From the NCBI GenBank assembly GCA_963817025.1, contig CAWFML010000003.1, forward strand, positions 41,111 through 105,110: a stretch of DNA of 64,000 bases. The letters run 5' to 3'. The stretch comes from JACMLC01 sp963817025 (lineage in GTDB: Bacteria; Acidobacteriota; Blastocatellia; Pyrinomonadales; Pyrinomonadaceae). Position numbers and translations under genes: made by a program. Positions 26,561 through 35,633 of the stretch are shown piece by piece. The notes under the pieces are model-generated. The model was not told the origin of the DNA, did not search any database, and worked only from the letters and a program-made list of their open reading frames with translations. Within the stretch, counting starts at the first letter, position 1. The number at the start of each line of letters is the position of its first letter.

Positions 26561-26797
26561 TTGCCCTATCCGCTTAAAAAGGACGTAGTAAGAATTACTA
26601 AGATTTCAAATAACCTGCCGCCGCCAAAGCATAGCCTATACCAGTGATTCCTGTCACGTCATCACGCCAACTGCGCGCCAGGTTTTGGATTAAGAGCCTT
26701 GACCATTTTCCGTTTGCCCTGTTAGAAAGTTGTATGCGCGATGCCGTATTCATTCCATACCATATCACTTGAAATCAAAGGACGGTGACTACCTACA

Positions 26798-28771
26798 GTG
26801 AATATAGAGGAGCTTTCCAAGCAGGCTGCGACACTGCGCTTGTATTCAGCCAGATTACGTCAAGCCGTGGAAGAGGAAGCAACTTCTCAGATAGAACATC
26901 TGTGGGATGAAGCTTGCGCCGCATTTGAAGCCCGTGTCCGGGAGTTGGAAGTCCGCGAAAGATCGTCACAAGAAGCGTCGCATATCGCAAAACGTACGAT
27001 TGAGGCCCTCTCTGAAGGAATAGTTGTACTTGATGAAACAGGTATCATCATCGGTTTTAATAAGGCTTGGAGGGACATCGCTAATTTGCTTCATCCCGCA
27101 ACTCAAGATATTAGAAAAGGAACCTACTATCTTGCTCTGTGGAATTCAACTCCAGACAAATATTCAGAGGAGATAATTGAGATTACCGCCGGAATAGACG
27201 CAGTTCTGAAGGGTGAGAGAGTTGAAACCTTGCATGAATACCTTTGCAACTCATCATTCGGGCAGCAGTGGTTTAAGGTTCGTGCGAAGCGTTTTTACCA
27301 CGAAGGGGCAGCGCGGCTGGTCGTTGTGCATGATGACATCAGTGAGAACAAGCGGATGGAAGAGGCGATCAAGGAGAGTGAAGAGAGCTTGGCCCGGGCG
27401 CAACAGATCACACATATCGGCAACTGGGACTGGAATCTATTGACCAACGAAGTCCGCTGGTCGGAAGAGATATATCGCATCTATGGCACCTCACGGGAGG
27501 CGTTCGGGAAAACCTTCGATGCGGCCATGCGTTTCACACACCCGGATGACATGGAACAGATAATGCTATCCATAGACAATATTCTCGGGGATCATAAACC
27601 ATCCAATAGCACATACCGTATCATCAGGCCGGATGGCACGATTCGCGTCGTCAACGGGCAGGCCAAAGTTTACTTCGATGAAGCAAATCGCCCCATTAAG
27701 ATGGTTGGCACAGTGCAAGACATCACAGAGCAATGGCACATTGAGGATGAACTCAGGAAACAGAAGGAGATTTTCCAAAAGATATTCGATCACATTCCAT
27801 TGATGATCAGCTTCAACGACGAGGATGGCCGGATCAAACTGGTCAATCAGGAATGGGAGCGTGTGCGCGGCTTAAAACAGGAAGAGGTAGAGGGACAAAG
27901 CCTGGATATATTAGCCAAGTTCTATCCCGACCCACAATATCGACAGGAGGTTCGGGAATTCATTGCCGCAGCAAGTGGTGAATGGGCTGATTTCAAGTCT
28001 AGAGGAAGCGATGGAAGTTTGCTAGAAACGGCATGGGCTGTCGTCCCCCTCTCGGATGGAACAAGGCTGGGCATCGGTAGGGACATCACTGACCGCAAGC
28101 GGGCTGAGCAAGAACGAAACCAATTAATTCACCGGCTCATCACAGCCCAGGAGGATGAGCGCCGGCGCATCTCCAGAGAGCTACACGATCAGATGGGACA
28201 ATACCTCGCGGCATTGATGATGGGCATTGAATCACTAAGCGGGGCGTCACAACTTCCCGCACGGGCGCAGGACGACCTGTTATACTTGAAAAACCTGACT
28301 GAGCAATTCGAACAGGAAGTACATCGCTTCGCCTTAGAGTTGCGTCCTACTACTTTAGATGATCTGGGACTGCACGCAACCTTATCTAATTGCGTTGAGG
28401 ACTGGGCAAGACGCAATCAAAACAAGGTCTCCGCCGATTTCCGCAGCATAGGCTTCGCTGAGCAGGGGCAGCGACTTTCACCAGAGATCGAAGCGACGCT
28501 TTATCGTGTGGTGCAGGAGGCGCTAACGAATGTGTTTAAGCATGCGAAGGCTAAAAACGTAAGTGTTATTTTAGACCGCCGCCCCGACTCAGTGCGTCTT
28601 ATTATCGAAGATGATGGAGCGGGTTTTGAAGTCGAAGCTCCGGTCAATGTTCATGCCCGGGATCATAGGCTGGGCTTGACCAGCATGCTTGAGAGAATAG
28701 AATTAGTGGGAGGGACTCTCAAGATAGATTCGGATGCAGGCACGACCATTGTCGTCAACATTCCTCTTTAA
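26798..28771 (+). CDS. PAS-domain sensor histidine kinase, NarL-partner type
   Basis: A 657-residue soluble kinase starting GTG 26798. An N-terminal coiled coil (to about 60) is followed by three PAS/PAC domains (about 65-185, 195-315 with the PAS_3 type IGNWDWNLLTNEVRWSEEIYRIYG, and 325-435). HisKA_3 holds the phosphoacceptor histidine in RRRISRELHDQMGQYLAAL and HATPase_c has DDGAGFEV and LGLTSMLERIELVGG. There are no membrane segments, so it senses an internal signal. The LuxR-type regulator 24 bases downstream is its partner. Confidence 0.94.
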   Translation: MNIEELSKQAATLRLYSARLRQAVEEEATSQIEHLWDEACAAFEARVRELEVRERSSQEASHIAKRTIEALSEGIVVLDETGIIIGFNKAWRDIANLLHPATQDIRKGTYYLALWNSTPDKYSEEIIEITAGIDAVLKGERVETLHEYLCNSSFGQQWFKVRAKRFYHEGAARLVVVHDDISENKRMEEAIKESEESLARAQQITHIGNWDWNLLTNEVRWSEEIYRIYGTSREAFGKTFDAAMRFTHPDDMEQIMLSIDNILGDHKPSNSTYRIIRPDGTIRVVNGQAKVYFDEANRPIKMVGTVQDITEQWHIEDELRKQKEIFQKIFDHIPLMISFNDEDGRIKLVNQEWERVRGLKQEEVEGQSLDILAKFYPDPQYRQEVREFIAAASGEWADFKSRGSDGSLLETAWAVVPLSDGTRLGIGRDITDRKRAEQERNQLIHRLITAQEDERRRISRELHDQMGQYLAALMMGIESLSGASQLPARAQDDLLYLKNLTEQFEQEVHRFALELRPTTLDDLGLHATLSNCVEDWARRNQNKVSADFRSIGFAEQGQRLSPEIEATLYRVVQEALTNVFKHAKAKNVSVILDRRPDSVRLIIEDDGAGFEVEAPVNVHARDHRLGLTSMLERIELVGGTLKIDSDAGTTIVVNIPL

Positions 28772-28795
28772 CCGCCACAGCAGCACAAGGAATCA

Positions 28796-29455
28796 ATGAT
28801 GCGAAAAATAAGAATTCTTCTGGCTGAAGACCATCTGGTGATGCGCGAAGGGTTAAAGAGACTTATCAACGATCAATCGAATATGGAAGTCGTCGGCGAA
28901 GCGGCTGATGGTATTTCTGCCTGGCAACAAGCGTGCGAACTCCAGCCGGATGTAGTGCTCATGGATGTCTCAATGCCGCACATGAACGGGGCAGAGGCAA
29001 CACAAAAGATCAAGCAGGAATATCCTGAGATCAAAGTTCTGGCGCTCACTGCAAAGCGAGCTACAGCTTATCTGGATCAACTCCTAAAAATAGGGGTCTC
29101 TGGATACATTCTCAAACAAGTGGCCTTTAATGAATTGATTGAAGCCATCTGCACGGTAGCGGCAGGCGGAAATTATTTTGATGGGGCTGCCCAACAACAT
29201 ATCGTCAGCAGCTATACTCAGAGGCAGACATTAAAGGGCGAGGCGCAAGGCAGAATTTTATCAGAACGTGAAGAGGAGGTTCTGAACCTCGTCGCTCTTG
29301 GCTTTACCAACAAAGAGATTGCGGCAAAGCTCAAAATCAGCGTCAAGACCGTGGAGACGCACAAGATTAATTTCATGAAAAAACTTGATCTGAAGAGTCG
29401 CGCAGAGGTTGTGGATTATGCTCTGAGTTGTGGATGGTTTGGCATGGTTCCATAA
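28796..29455 (+). CDS. NarL/LuxR-family response regulator
   Basis: ATG 28796 follows AAGGA. The 219-residue protein has a receiver with Asp57 (VVLMDVSMPHMNG), Thr and Lys switch residues (LALTAKR, YILKQ), and a C-terminal LuxR helix-turn-helix (LSEREEEVLNLVALGFTNKEIAAKLKISVKTVETH). It pairs with the PAS kinase upstream and should act as a DNA-binding regulator, perhaps of the polysaccharide genes to the right. That last point is inference from position. Confidence 0.95.
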   Translation: MMRKIRILLAEDHLVMREGLKRLINDQSNMEVVGEAADGISAWQQACELQPDVVLMDVSMPHMNGAEATQKIKQEYPEIKVLALTAKRATAYLDQLLKIGVSGYILKQVAFNELIEAICTVAAGGNYFDGAAQQHIVSSYTQRQTLKGEAQGRILSEREEEVLNLVALGFTNKEIAAKLKISVKTVETHKINFMKKLDLKSRAEVVDYALSCGWFGMVP

Positions 29456-29779
29456 GATACTTGCTACGCTCACAATCCGTATCGTCTGCCCTGAAAATTC
29501 ATCTTCAGGTGAAGATCGGATACACCTTTTATTCTTCTTGAGAAAGCTATTCTGGCCGGTCTTAATCTAAGCGCACCAGCAAAACCTTCATTGTAAATAA
29601 ACAAGCGGCCCGGCACCGATGCCGCTCTCCCTCAGGGAATCCCCTGAGCGTTCTCCATAGATTCCCTGATAGCTAAAGCTGTTTTAAGATAATAAAATAC
29701 AAATTCCATTCTACTTGTAAAGGTACAACAACAACTGATTGCCTTTAATACCAAAGCCCAAATCGAAGCGCGCGGAGCT
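29456..29779. other. Intergenic region with two adjacent hairpins
   Basis: This 324-base spacer carries AGCGGC/GCCGCT arms at 29604-29609 and 29621-29626, and CTCAGGG/CCCTGAG arms at 29631-29637 and 29642-29648, back to back. No T-tract follows, so a simple intrinsic terminator is doubtful; a small structured RNA or leader is possible. A ribosome-binding GGAG precedes the small gene at 29780. Confidence 0.5.
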
Positions 29780-29992
29780 ATGCTTATGAGCCTCGAAGAA
29801 GCCGCACGGGTGCTAAATAATCGTTTGCACCGGGATCATTCAGATTGGGTTGTAATAGATACTGAGGAAGGCACGTTTATTGAAATCCAATCCCAGTTGG
29901 AAGATTACCCTTACAGATTCACCGCTTTCGAAGCCGAAGCCATTGCCCTGCGATACCTCACATTAGAAGAACCTGAGCATGGCGCGGGGTAA
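29780..29992 (+). CDS. Small conserved-looking hypothetical protein
   Basis: 70 residues, start ATG 29780 with CGGAGCT upstream; a second in-frame ATG lies two codons on. The sequence MSLEEAARVLNNRLHRDHSDWVVIDTEEGTFIEIQSQLEDYPYRF mixes a helix with strands and is acidic at the end. No family recognised. Support is ordinary codon use and the ribosome-binding site. Confidence 0.5.
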   Translation: MLMSLEEAARVLNNRLHRDHSDWVVIDTEEGTFIEIQSQLEDYPYRFTAFEAEAIALRYLTLEEPEHGAG

Positions 29993-30114
29993 CTGATTTC
30001 GCTTCCTGAGTTTTATCTCCCGCCGTCCCTTTCTCTACCACGTATTTTTCCCCCTTTTGAAAAATCCCTCTTGACTCGTCCTGATCGCAGAGAATATGAA
30101 TGACACCTGAATCT

Positions 30115-31377
30115 CTACCGGCTTTGCCATGTGAAATCATCAAACCAAACACGCCCGAACGCCGGACATGGCGTTGAGGAGCATCCGGCTCGCTGAACGC
30201 TTATTATTACCGCACGCATCTCTGAGGTTGTCTCGCAATCGACGTTATAGTGTCGCCAACTGCTTGTCCCTTCCGGCAATGCGCTCGATTGGGCCAACAG
30301 CCGCCCATCCGTAGCATCCGTAATAATGACGAGAGGCAATCCACCCGTCACTATGTCTCTCGTTTGCGCTGCGAAACTTAGGCGGTAATCCGTATCCGGT
30401 TCTACCAGAACGAGCTGCGATACAACCCGAGTGGATGGATCGGAGTTACCGTTATAATCAAGCCGTAGGCTATAACCACCCTGATAAAATTCTTTAGAGT
30501 CACGCGCGGCTCGAATCTTTTCCAGAGGTCGCGCGAATTGCCACTCAAATCCCATGGCGTCCGGATTAATCTCGCTCTCGAACCCTCCATCTGAAATGGA
30601 AGCTGTCTCTTTACGCTGCGGGCGACCAAATGCTTCATTCATCACGCGCCATACTTCACGGGCCTCTGAAAATCTTTTGGCGGCGAGCAGTTCAGATAAT
30701 AATGCGCGCATGTCCCCGGCTGGCATATCTTTTCCCGCTCTGAACAATTCCATGGACGCTAGAATGTTGTCGTGTTGAATGAAGTACCGCACAATTGCCA
30801 GCCGGGTCTCTGAAGATTCCGGGTTGATCGCCTTAACTATAGCGCCGGGGTCGCCCTCAAAAACTTCAGCCGCGCGCAGAATTGTATCGGGCAAATATGA
30901 GGAATCGCTCTTAACGGCCCGCCTCAGTTCAGCAAACCCCTCATCAAGTCTACCTGCCTGTAACAGCATGTTTCCCAGATACCAGCGTGGTTGGGCGTAG
31001 AATGGCGCATGACGGATGGCCGCGTCGAAATCCAGAGTTGCTCCTTTTATGTCACCGGCCAGATAGCGTAGGTATCCAAGTTCCATACGCAGAAAGTAAT
31101 CGCCCGCTCTGAGGTCTACGGCATGCTCAAGGTCTTTTATTGCTTCTGTAGTTTGCCCGCTTTTTCGATATACAGCGGCGCGAGCGTAATACGCATCGGG
31201 ATTTGCCCCGTTGAGTAAGACCGCCCTGTTAGCAGAATCCAAGAGTTCGTGGTCTAGAGCGTCTTTCGTCCAGAGACTGGAAAGTCCATCTGTCCCTACG
31301 ATCCAGATGCCCCACATGAATGCGGTGACTCCGATCAAGGCAGCAGCATATCGAAGCGTTGACTTGACTGTAGACAT
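30115..31377 (-). CDS. TPR protein with C-terminal carbohydrate-binding-like domain
   Basis: From ATG 31377 (MSTVKSTLRYAAAL), 420 residues; a TTG 6 codons upstream is possible. One N-terminal membrane helix (about 8-28) is followed by TPR units (DAYYARAAVYRKSGQTTEAIKDLEHAVDLRAG; AQPRWYLGNMLLQAGRLDEGFAELRRAV) and, from about residue 250, a beta-sandwich resembling CBM-like modules (ISDGGFESEINPDAMGFEWQF...YSLRLDYNGNSDP... VWFDDFTW). Such TPR-plus-sandwich proteins accompany exopolysaccharide loci, with an O-antigen-ligase-like gene nearby at 35.6-37.2 kb. It is probably inner-membrane anchored and periplasmic. Confidence 0.8.
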   Translation of the reverse strand: MSTVKSTLRYAAALIGVTAFMWGIWIVGTDGLSSLWTKDALDHELLDSANRAVLLNGANPDAYYARAAVYRKSGQTTEAIKDLEHAVDLRAGDYFLRMELGYLRYLAGDIKGATLDFDAAIRHAPFYAQPRWYLGNMLLQAGRLDEGFAELRRAVKSDSSYLPDTILRAAEVFEGDPGAIVKAINPESSETRLAIVRYFIQHDNILASMELFRAGKDMPAGDMRALLSELLAAKRFSEAREVWRVMNEAFGRPQRKETASISDGGFESEINPDAMGFEWQFARPLEKIRAARDSKEFYQGGYSLRLDYNGNSDPSTRVVSQLVLVEPDTDYRLSFAAQTRDIVTGGLPLVIITDATDGRLLAQSSALPEGTSSWRHYNVDCETTSEMRAVIISVQRAGCSSTPCPAFGRVWFDDFTWQSR

Positions 31378-31455
31378 GGGTTGACCAATGCCCAACCTTA
31401 GAGGCTGTCATGCCTGTGAGCAGAAAGAGAGAAAGATTAATTCCGTCGCGTAGCG

Positions 31456-31758
31456 CTAATGAATTGGACTTGGCCGTGACGGAGGCGACAGAGTAGAGGT
31501 CTGAGAACCTTTTGGAGCAGCCGGTGCCGGCAACACTGTTCCCGGGGACTTCACAGGAGTGCCGGGATTAGCGCTATTGGATGCGGCTGTTGCCGATGTC
31601 GCCGTAGTCGGAGACGCGGGCCTTCTACTCGCGGCAGCACGCTGCTTTCGACCTTTACCGGTAGCTTTCCGCCTCTGTTGGGCAAAAGATGGGGCGCTTA
31701 TTAATAGGAAGCAGAGAAATACCAAGACCGCTGCCGCAACACGTTTGCTATTGCGCAT
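31456..31758 (-). CDS. Small secreted basic, low-complexity protein
   Basis: 100 residues with AAGGAG upstream of ATG 31758. Residues 1-26 are a signal peptide (VAAAVLVFLCFLLISAPSFAQ). The mature part is very basic first (QRRKATGKGRKQRAAASRRP) and then Pro/Ala/Ser/Thr-rich without predicted structure. Function unknown; it may bind acidic surface polysaccharide, which is only a guess from charge and context. Confidence 0.65.
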   Translation of the reverse strand: MRNSKRVAAAVLVFLCFLLISAPSFAQQRRKATGKGRKQRAAASRRPASPTTATSATAASNSANPGTPVKSPGTVLPAPAAPKGSQTSTLSPPSRPSPIH

Positions 31759-31902
31759 ATCCGAATCTCCTTTTCAGAAACCTGACCTGAGCCATGATTA
31801 AGCCCGCAGGCCACGCACGAGTAAAGACGAGTTATAAGTCTTAAGACATCACAACATATAACCCGCTGGATACCTCGGTTGACCGATTCGTCATGGGGCC
31901 TA

Positions 31903-34900
31903 TTACCTGCATGTGACATCCAACTTCGAAACCTTGAACGCGTCATTTTTCGCCGCGTCTCCCACCATCGCAGAAATGACGAGGACGTTGCCCGATACAT
32001 TACCGGCGTTGATATTTGCCCACCGCGCGGCGGCGCTCCCCGCGTTGTCCTCGCGGGAGCCGAGGCTGATTAAGAGAGCGTCGCTCAAGGTCAGGTGGTT
32101 ATTGATCGGGTCAGTCTTTGTTCCAATCCACGCCGACAGATCGCTGTCGGCACCGATGATGTCCAGAAACGCCCGATCCACCACGACCGGCGCAGAGAAT
32201 TCGAACAGCAAGTAATTGTTCCGGCCACCCAGGTTATCTACTTTATGTGTATTGTTACTGCCGGTGCCCTCACTGGTGTCTGTGACTCCCAACCCGCCGC
32301 TATACAAGCCGAGGTAGGACGTTGCCCAGCCGCCGCCGCTATCAGCCCGGCTGAACGCACTGACGTTCACAGTCACGCCGTTAACCGTAAAGGTACGGAT
32401 ATTACCCGCCGTGCCAGAGGTCGCCGTGTTGCTGCTAAAGGCGAACGTGCCTGCGGCGCAGACCGGCGGCGGCGGGCAAAGGAGTTCTAAAGTGGAAAGT
32501 TTGAACGCGTCCTCCGGGCTTGTATCTAAAGTGTGCGCAGCAATGACCACTACATTACCGGATTTTTGACTCGCATTGAGGTCTGCCCATCTGGAGACTG
32601 GCGTGTCGCCGGCGGTGGCGTTGACTTCTGTGTATAAGCTGCTCAAAAGCGCATCGCTCAACGTCAGGTGGCTGGTGTAGGGATTCATCTTCGTGCCAAT
32701 CCACACGGTAATATCGCTGTCTGCGCCAACCCAGTCGAGGAACGCCCGATCTACGACGACTGGCTCAGAAAATTCCAACAACACGTAATTGTCTCGCCCA
32801 CCGATGTTATCGGTCTTATGAGTATTGTTGCTGCCATTTCCCTCGCTTGTGTCCGTAACGCCGAGTCCTCCGGTGTATGCCCCGATGTAGGCGGTGTTCC
32901 ATGTGCCGCTGCTCCTGATGCGACTGAAAGCGCTAGCGTGCACGTTGAGGCTATTGAGCGAAAACGTGCGGATGTTGCCAGCAGTCCCCGATGTAACATT
33001 GTTACCGCTGAAGGTGAGGGTGCCCGCCGTCGGGCATGAGACCTGACCAAAGTAGTTATCCGGGTTGCTGGCCGTGACGTTCGCCCCCACCGGCGGCTTG
33101 CCCGTCACGGTGCCGATGTTGGTGTACTGTCCTGCCACTGCGGTGCCGCTCTTCGTGCAAGAAGCCGTCACGCCGGGTGCTAGGATTCCAATCGTGCAGA
33201 TAGCGCCAACCTTGTTGTCTGTTACCGCCACACCTGTCAGCGTTACGTTACCTGTGTTGGTCACCAGATATGTCCATGTCACAGTTGACCCAACCGTCAC
33301 GGTAGGGCCAGGTGCCACATTGTTGTCCGTCCCGTTGGTCTTCTTGACGATTGAGATTGACGCAGCTTGGCCGAAGTAGTTATCCGGGTTGGTGGCCGTG
33401 ACGTTCACTCCCACCGGCGGCTTGCCCGTCGCCGTGCCGATGTTGGTGTACTGCCCTGCTACCGCGGTGCCGCTCTTCGTACAAGAAGCCATCGCGCCGG
33501 GCGACAGGGTTCCAATCGTACAGATAGCGCCGATCTTGTTGTCAGTCACCGCCACATTAGTGAGCGTGACGTTGCCGGTGTTCGTCACGTTGTAAGTCCA
33601 GTTGACGGTTGATCCGACCGGTACGTATGGCCCTGTGCCAGTGTCGTTGTTAGTTCCGTTGGTCAGCTTAACAATGGAAATCGCCGGGGATAAGCCGAAG
33701 TAGTTATCTGGATTGCTGGCCGTCACATTCTGACCTGTTGGCAGTGTGCCGGTCGCTGTGCCGATGTTAGTGTACTGCCCCGCCGTTGCAGCGCCGCTGC
33801 CAGTACAAGTCATACTCTCGCCGTCCGCAAGATTAGCTACCGGGCAGGTTACTATCACACCCTGATTGTCCATGACGGTTACATTGTTGAGAGGCACGTT
33901 CCCGTTGTTCGTCACCTCATAAGTCCAGTTGACCGTCGAACCTACTTCCAGGTAGAGACCCGGAGCTACGTTGTTATCCGTCCCATTGGTCTTTTTGACG
34001 ATGTTGATTGATGGTGCAGGTGTACACGCTGATGGGCACGCTGAAGAAGTAGTCCTGTAGGGAGCAAAGAGTACCGGCCCACTTCCGGGCCAATCGTTTT
34101 TGATAGCATCGCCAGCGCCCGGACCGGAATCGCTTGGCCCGCTCGGGTCACCCCACCAATTTTTGGTAGCGTCAATGGTCGCCGCATTGTCATTTTCCAG
34201 ACCAGCAATCGTGTTGCCGACAAAATTACTGTGGTTGATCGAGAAGCCGTTTATAACGCCGGGGTCAAAAATAAAAATGCCGTAGCCGTTGCGCTCGAAG
34301 GCATCGCAATCGAGCGCGATGTTTTCCATGAGTGTGCCTGCGCCTGGTTGAACGAGAACACCAAACAATGGATTATCATCAAACTTAGAATGCGTGATGG
34401 TAATATTCGAATACATGTCCCCCGGAGTGAACGGGAGGAATACCAGACCTGCTGAGACGTTCAGATCGTTTTCATCCATTCCTATATTGCGGCTAAAGTC
34501 AGAGCAATCAATGTTTATGTTTTGGACTATATGCCCTTCAATGTACATGCCATAGCCACCTGTGTAAGGCACATTAGGCCCGACATTGTCATTAAAGGTT
34601 GAGTTTTTAATATTCCAATTCGTCAGATTAAAGCTGTACGCGGTAAAGCCCCCATCTGTGTTTCCGTCAAAATGTGAATTGGTGACCTCCAGCCCGTTGA
34701 TCCCGGTTGAAGAGGCCGGTGCCCTGAAACCGGAGCCGCCATTTTGGGAGAGAGTAGAATCTAAGATCACAATGTCATTTAAGGGAGCGAATAAATTTAT
34801 GCCTATGCCGTGACCGGAGTTCTCGACGACCGCGATGTTGTCGAATGTCAGATAACCAAAGACTCCTATTTGCAAGGTAATGCCGCTGCCGGCATGGCTG

Positions 34901-35313
34901 GAGCTGCCGCTGGCACCCTTTATTCTGAGGTCTTGAATCACTAGCCTATCCGTAGCGTTATCCCCGCCGGCGGTAAGTGTTATGACCGGAGTATTCGCAG
35001 CGGCTGACACGATGATCGTGTTCATAGAATCATCAACACCGCTGCCCGCACCCTTTAGTATCAGGCGATGATTGATAATCAAATTCTCGGTATAAGTTCC
35101 GGCGGCTACCTGAATTGTGTCGCCCGGCGCTGAAGCGCTCACAGCGGCTTGAATCGTTGGATAATCAGCGGGAACATTTATAGTAGCGGCAGTGCTCGCA
35201 TGCGCTCCTATTAAGAGGAAGCACGATAATACTATAAGTTGTAAGACTCTTCTCTTCGCACTCGTAAGCTCAAAGTTAATCGTGTTGGGGGTTTGCACGC
35301 GCTTAATGTTCAT
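31903..35313 (-). CDS. Large secreted protein: beta-helix, three DUF11 repeats, two PEP-CTERM-like domains
   Basis: A 1136-residue exported protein; AGGAG lies upstream of ATG 35313. After a signal peptide (about 20-43) comes a right-handed beta-helix (about 44-430; starts INVPADYPTIQAAVSASAPGDTIQVAAGTY), three DUF11-type repeats of about 107 residues (about 435-760; each with VGSTVNWTY.VTN.GNV.L..V.V.DN), and two copies of a roughly 180-residue domain (about 765-950 and 950-1136) with GGLGVTDTSEG.GSNNTHK.DN.GGR.NY. That last domain is usually found in PEP-CTERM proteins, but there is no sorting signal at the C-terminus, which ends VSKLDVTCR. Likely surface-exposed or released. Confidence 0.85.
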   Translation of the reverse strand: MNIKRVQTPNTINFELTSAKRRVLQLIVLSCFLLIGAHASTAATINVPADYPTIQAAVSASAPGDTIQVAAGTYTENLIINHRLILKGAGSGVDDSMNTIIVSAAANTPVITLTAGGDNATDRLVIQDLRIKGASGSSSHAGSGITLQIGVFGYLTFDNIAVVENSGHGIGINLFAPLNDIVILDSTLSQNGGSGFRAPASSTGINGLEVTNSHFDGNTDGGFTAYSFNLTNWNIKNSTFNDNVGPNVPYTGGYGMYIEGHIVQNINIDCSDFSRNIGMDENDLNVSAGLVFLPFTPGDMYSNITITHSKFDDNPLFGVLVQPGAGTLMENIALDCDAFERNGYGIFIFDPGVINGFSINHSNFVGNTIAGLENDNAATIDATKNWWGDPSGPSDSGPGAGDAIKNDWPGSGPVLFAPYRTTSSACPSACTPAPSINIVKKTNGTDNNVAPGLYLEVGSTVNWTYEVTNNGNVPLNNVTVMDNQGVIVTCPVANLADGESMTCTGSGAATAGQYTNIGTATGTLPTGQNVTASNPDNYFGLSPAISIVKLTNGTNNDTGTGPYVPVGSTVNWTYNVTNTGNVTLTNVAVTDNKIGAICTIGTLSPGAMASCTKSGTAVAGQYTNIGTATGKPPVGVNVTATNPDNYFGQAASISIVKKTNGTDNNVAPGPTVTVGSTVTWTYLVTNTGNVTLTGVAVTDNKVGAICTIGILAPGVTASCTKSGTAVAGQYTNIGTVTGKPPVGANVTASNPDNYFGQVSCPTAGTLTFSGNNVTSGTAGNIRTFSLNSLNVHASAFSRIRSSGTWNTAYIGAYTGGLGVTDTSEGNGSNNTHKTDNIGGRDNYVLLEFSEPVVVDRAFLDWVGADSDITVWIGTKMNPYTSHLTLSDALLSSLYTEVNATAGDTPVSRWADLNASQKSGNVVVIAAHTLDTSPEDAFKLSTLELLCPPPPVCAAGTFAFSSNTATSGTAGNIRTFTVNGVTVNVSAFSRADSGGGWATSYLGLYSGGLGVTDTSEGTGSNNTHKVDNLGGRNNYLLFEFSAPVVVDRAFLDIIGADSDLSAWIGTKTDPINNHLTLSDALLISLGSREDNAGSAAARWANINAGNVSGNVLVISAMVGDAAKNDAFKVSKLDVTCR
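33041..34011. repeat. Tandem DNA repeats encoding three DUF11 units
   Basis: Three direct units of about 324-327 bases, marked by the shared string AAGTAGTTATCCGGGTTG at about 33049, 33376 and (with changes) 33701. The first two units are nearly identical by eye over long stretches, the third more diverged. High DNA-level similarity suggests recent duplication or gene conversion inside the large secreted-protein gene. Confidence 0.8.
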
Positions 35314-35633
35314 TTCTGTGACTACTCCTAAAATAGTTGGGGGTTCAAGCCATTCTTCATTCGTCTACTTCGCGGAAACTTGTTTTTTGTTCTGCGACCG
35401 GGGATTAGGCCATTGAGACTTCGATTCCTTATGAATGCAGAACTCTTTTTTGTATGACCAGGCTTAACTGACACACTGTATTGAAAAGCGAAGGTTTTGA
35501 CAGCTTCCCTGGAAGGTTCCTGGATTGACACCGATTTGTAGAGAGTATATGAGCCTCAGAGCCTAAGAAACATCGGTAAATTAGCCCTTTTTTAATAGTC
35601 CAAAGCGATAATTATTTGGCAGGAGTTTACGGC
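35314..35633. other. Intergenic region ahead of the large secreted-protein gene
   Basis: 320 bases between two leftward genes. It should hold the promoter of the large secreted-protein gene. I saw no palindrome family member, no dyad of the GCACARATGTGC type and no clear terminator. Confidence 0.5.

Noticed and set aside
26498..26580. A second functional tRNA-Ser
   Set aside because: T-stem is one base short and there is no D-arm or pairing acceptor 5' strand.
29993..30114. Mobile element near the tRNA boundary
   Set aside because: No transposase or integrase motif was found anywhere in the window's frames.
33041..34011. Regular repeats considered as a CRISPR array
   Set aside because: Units are over 300 bases, in frame and encode DUF11 domains; no short repeats with unique spacers.
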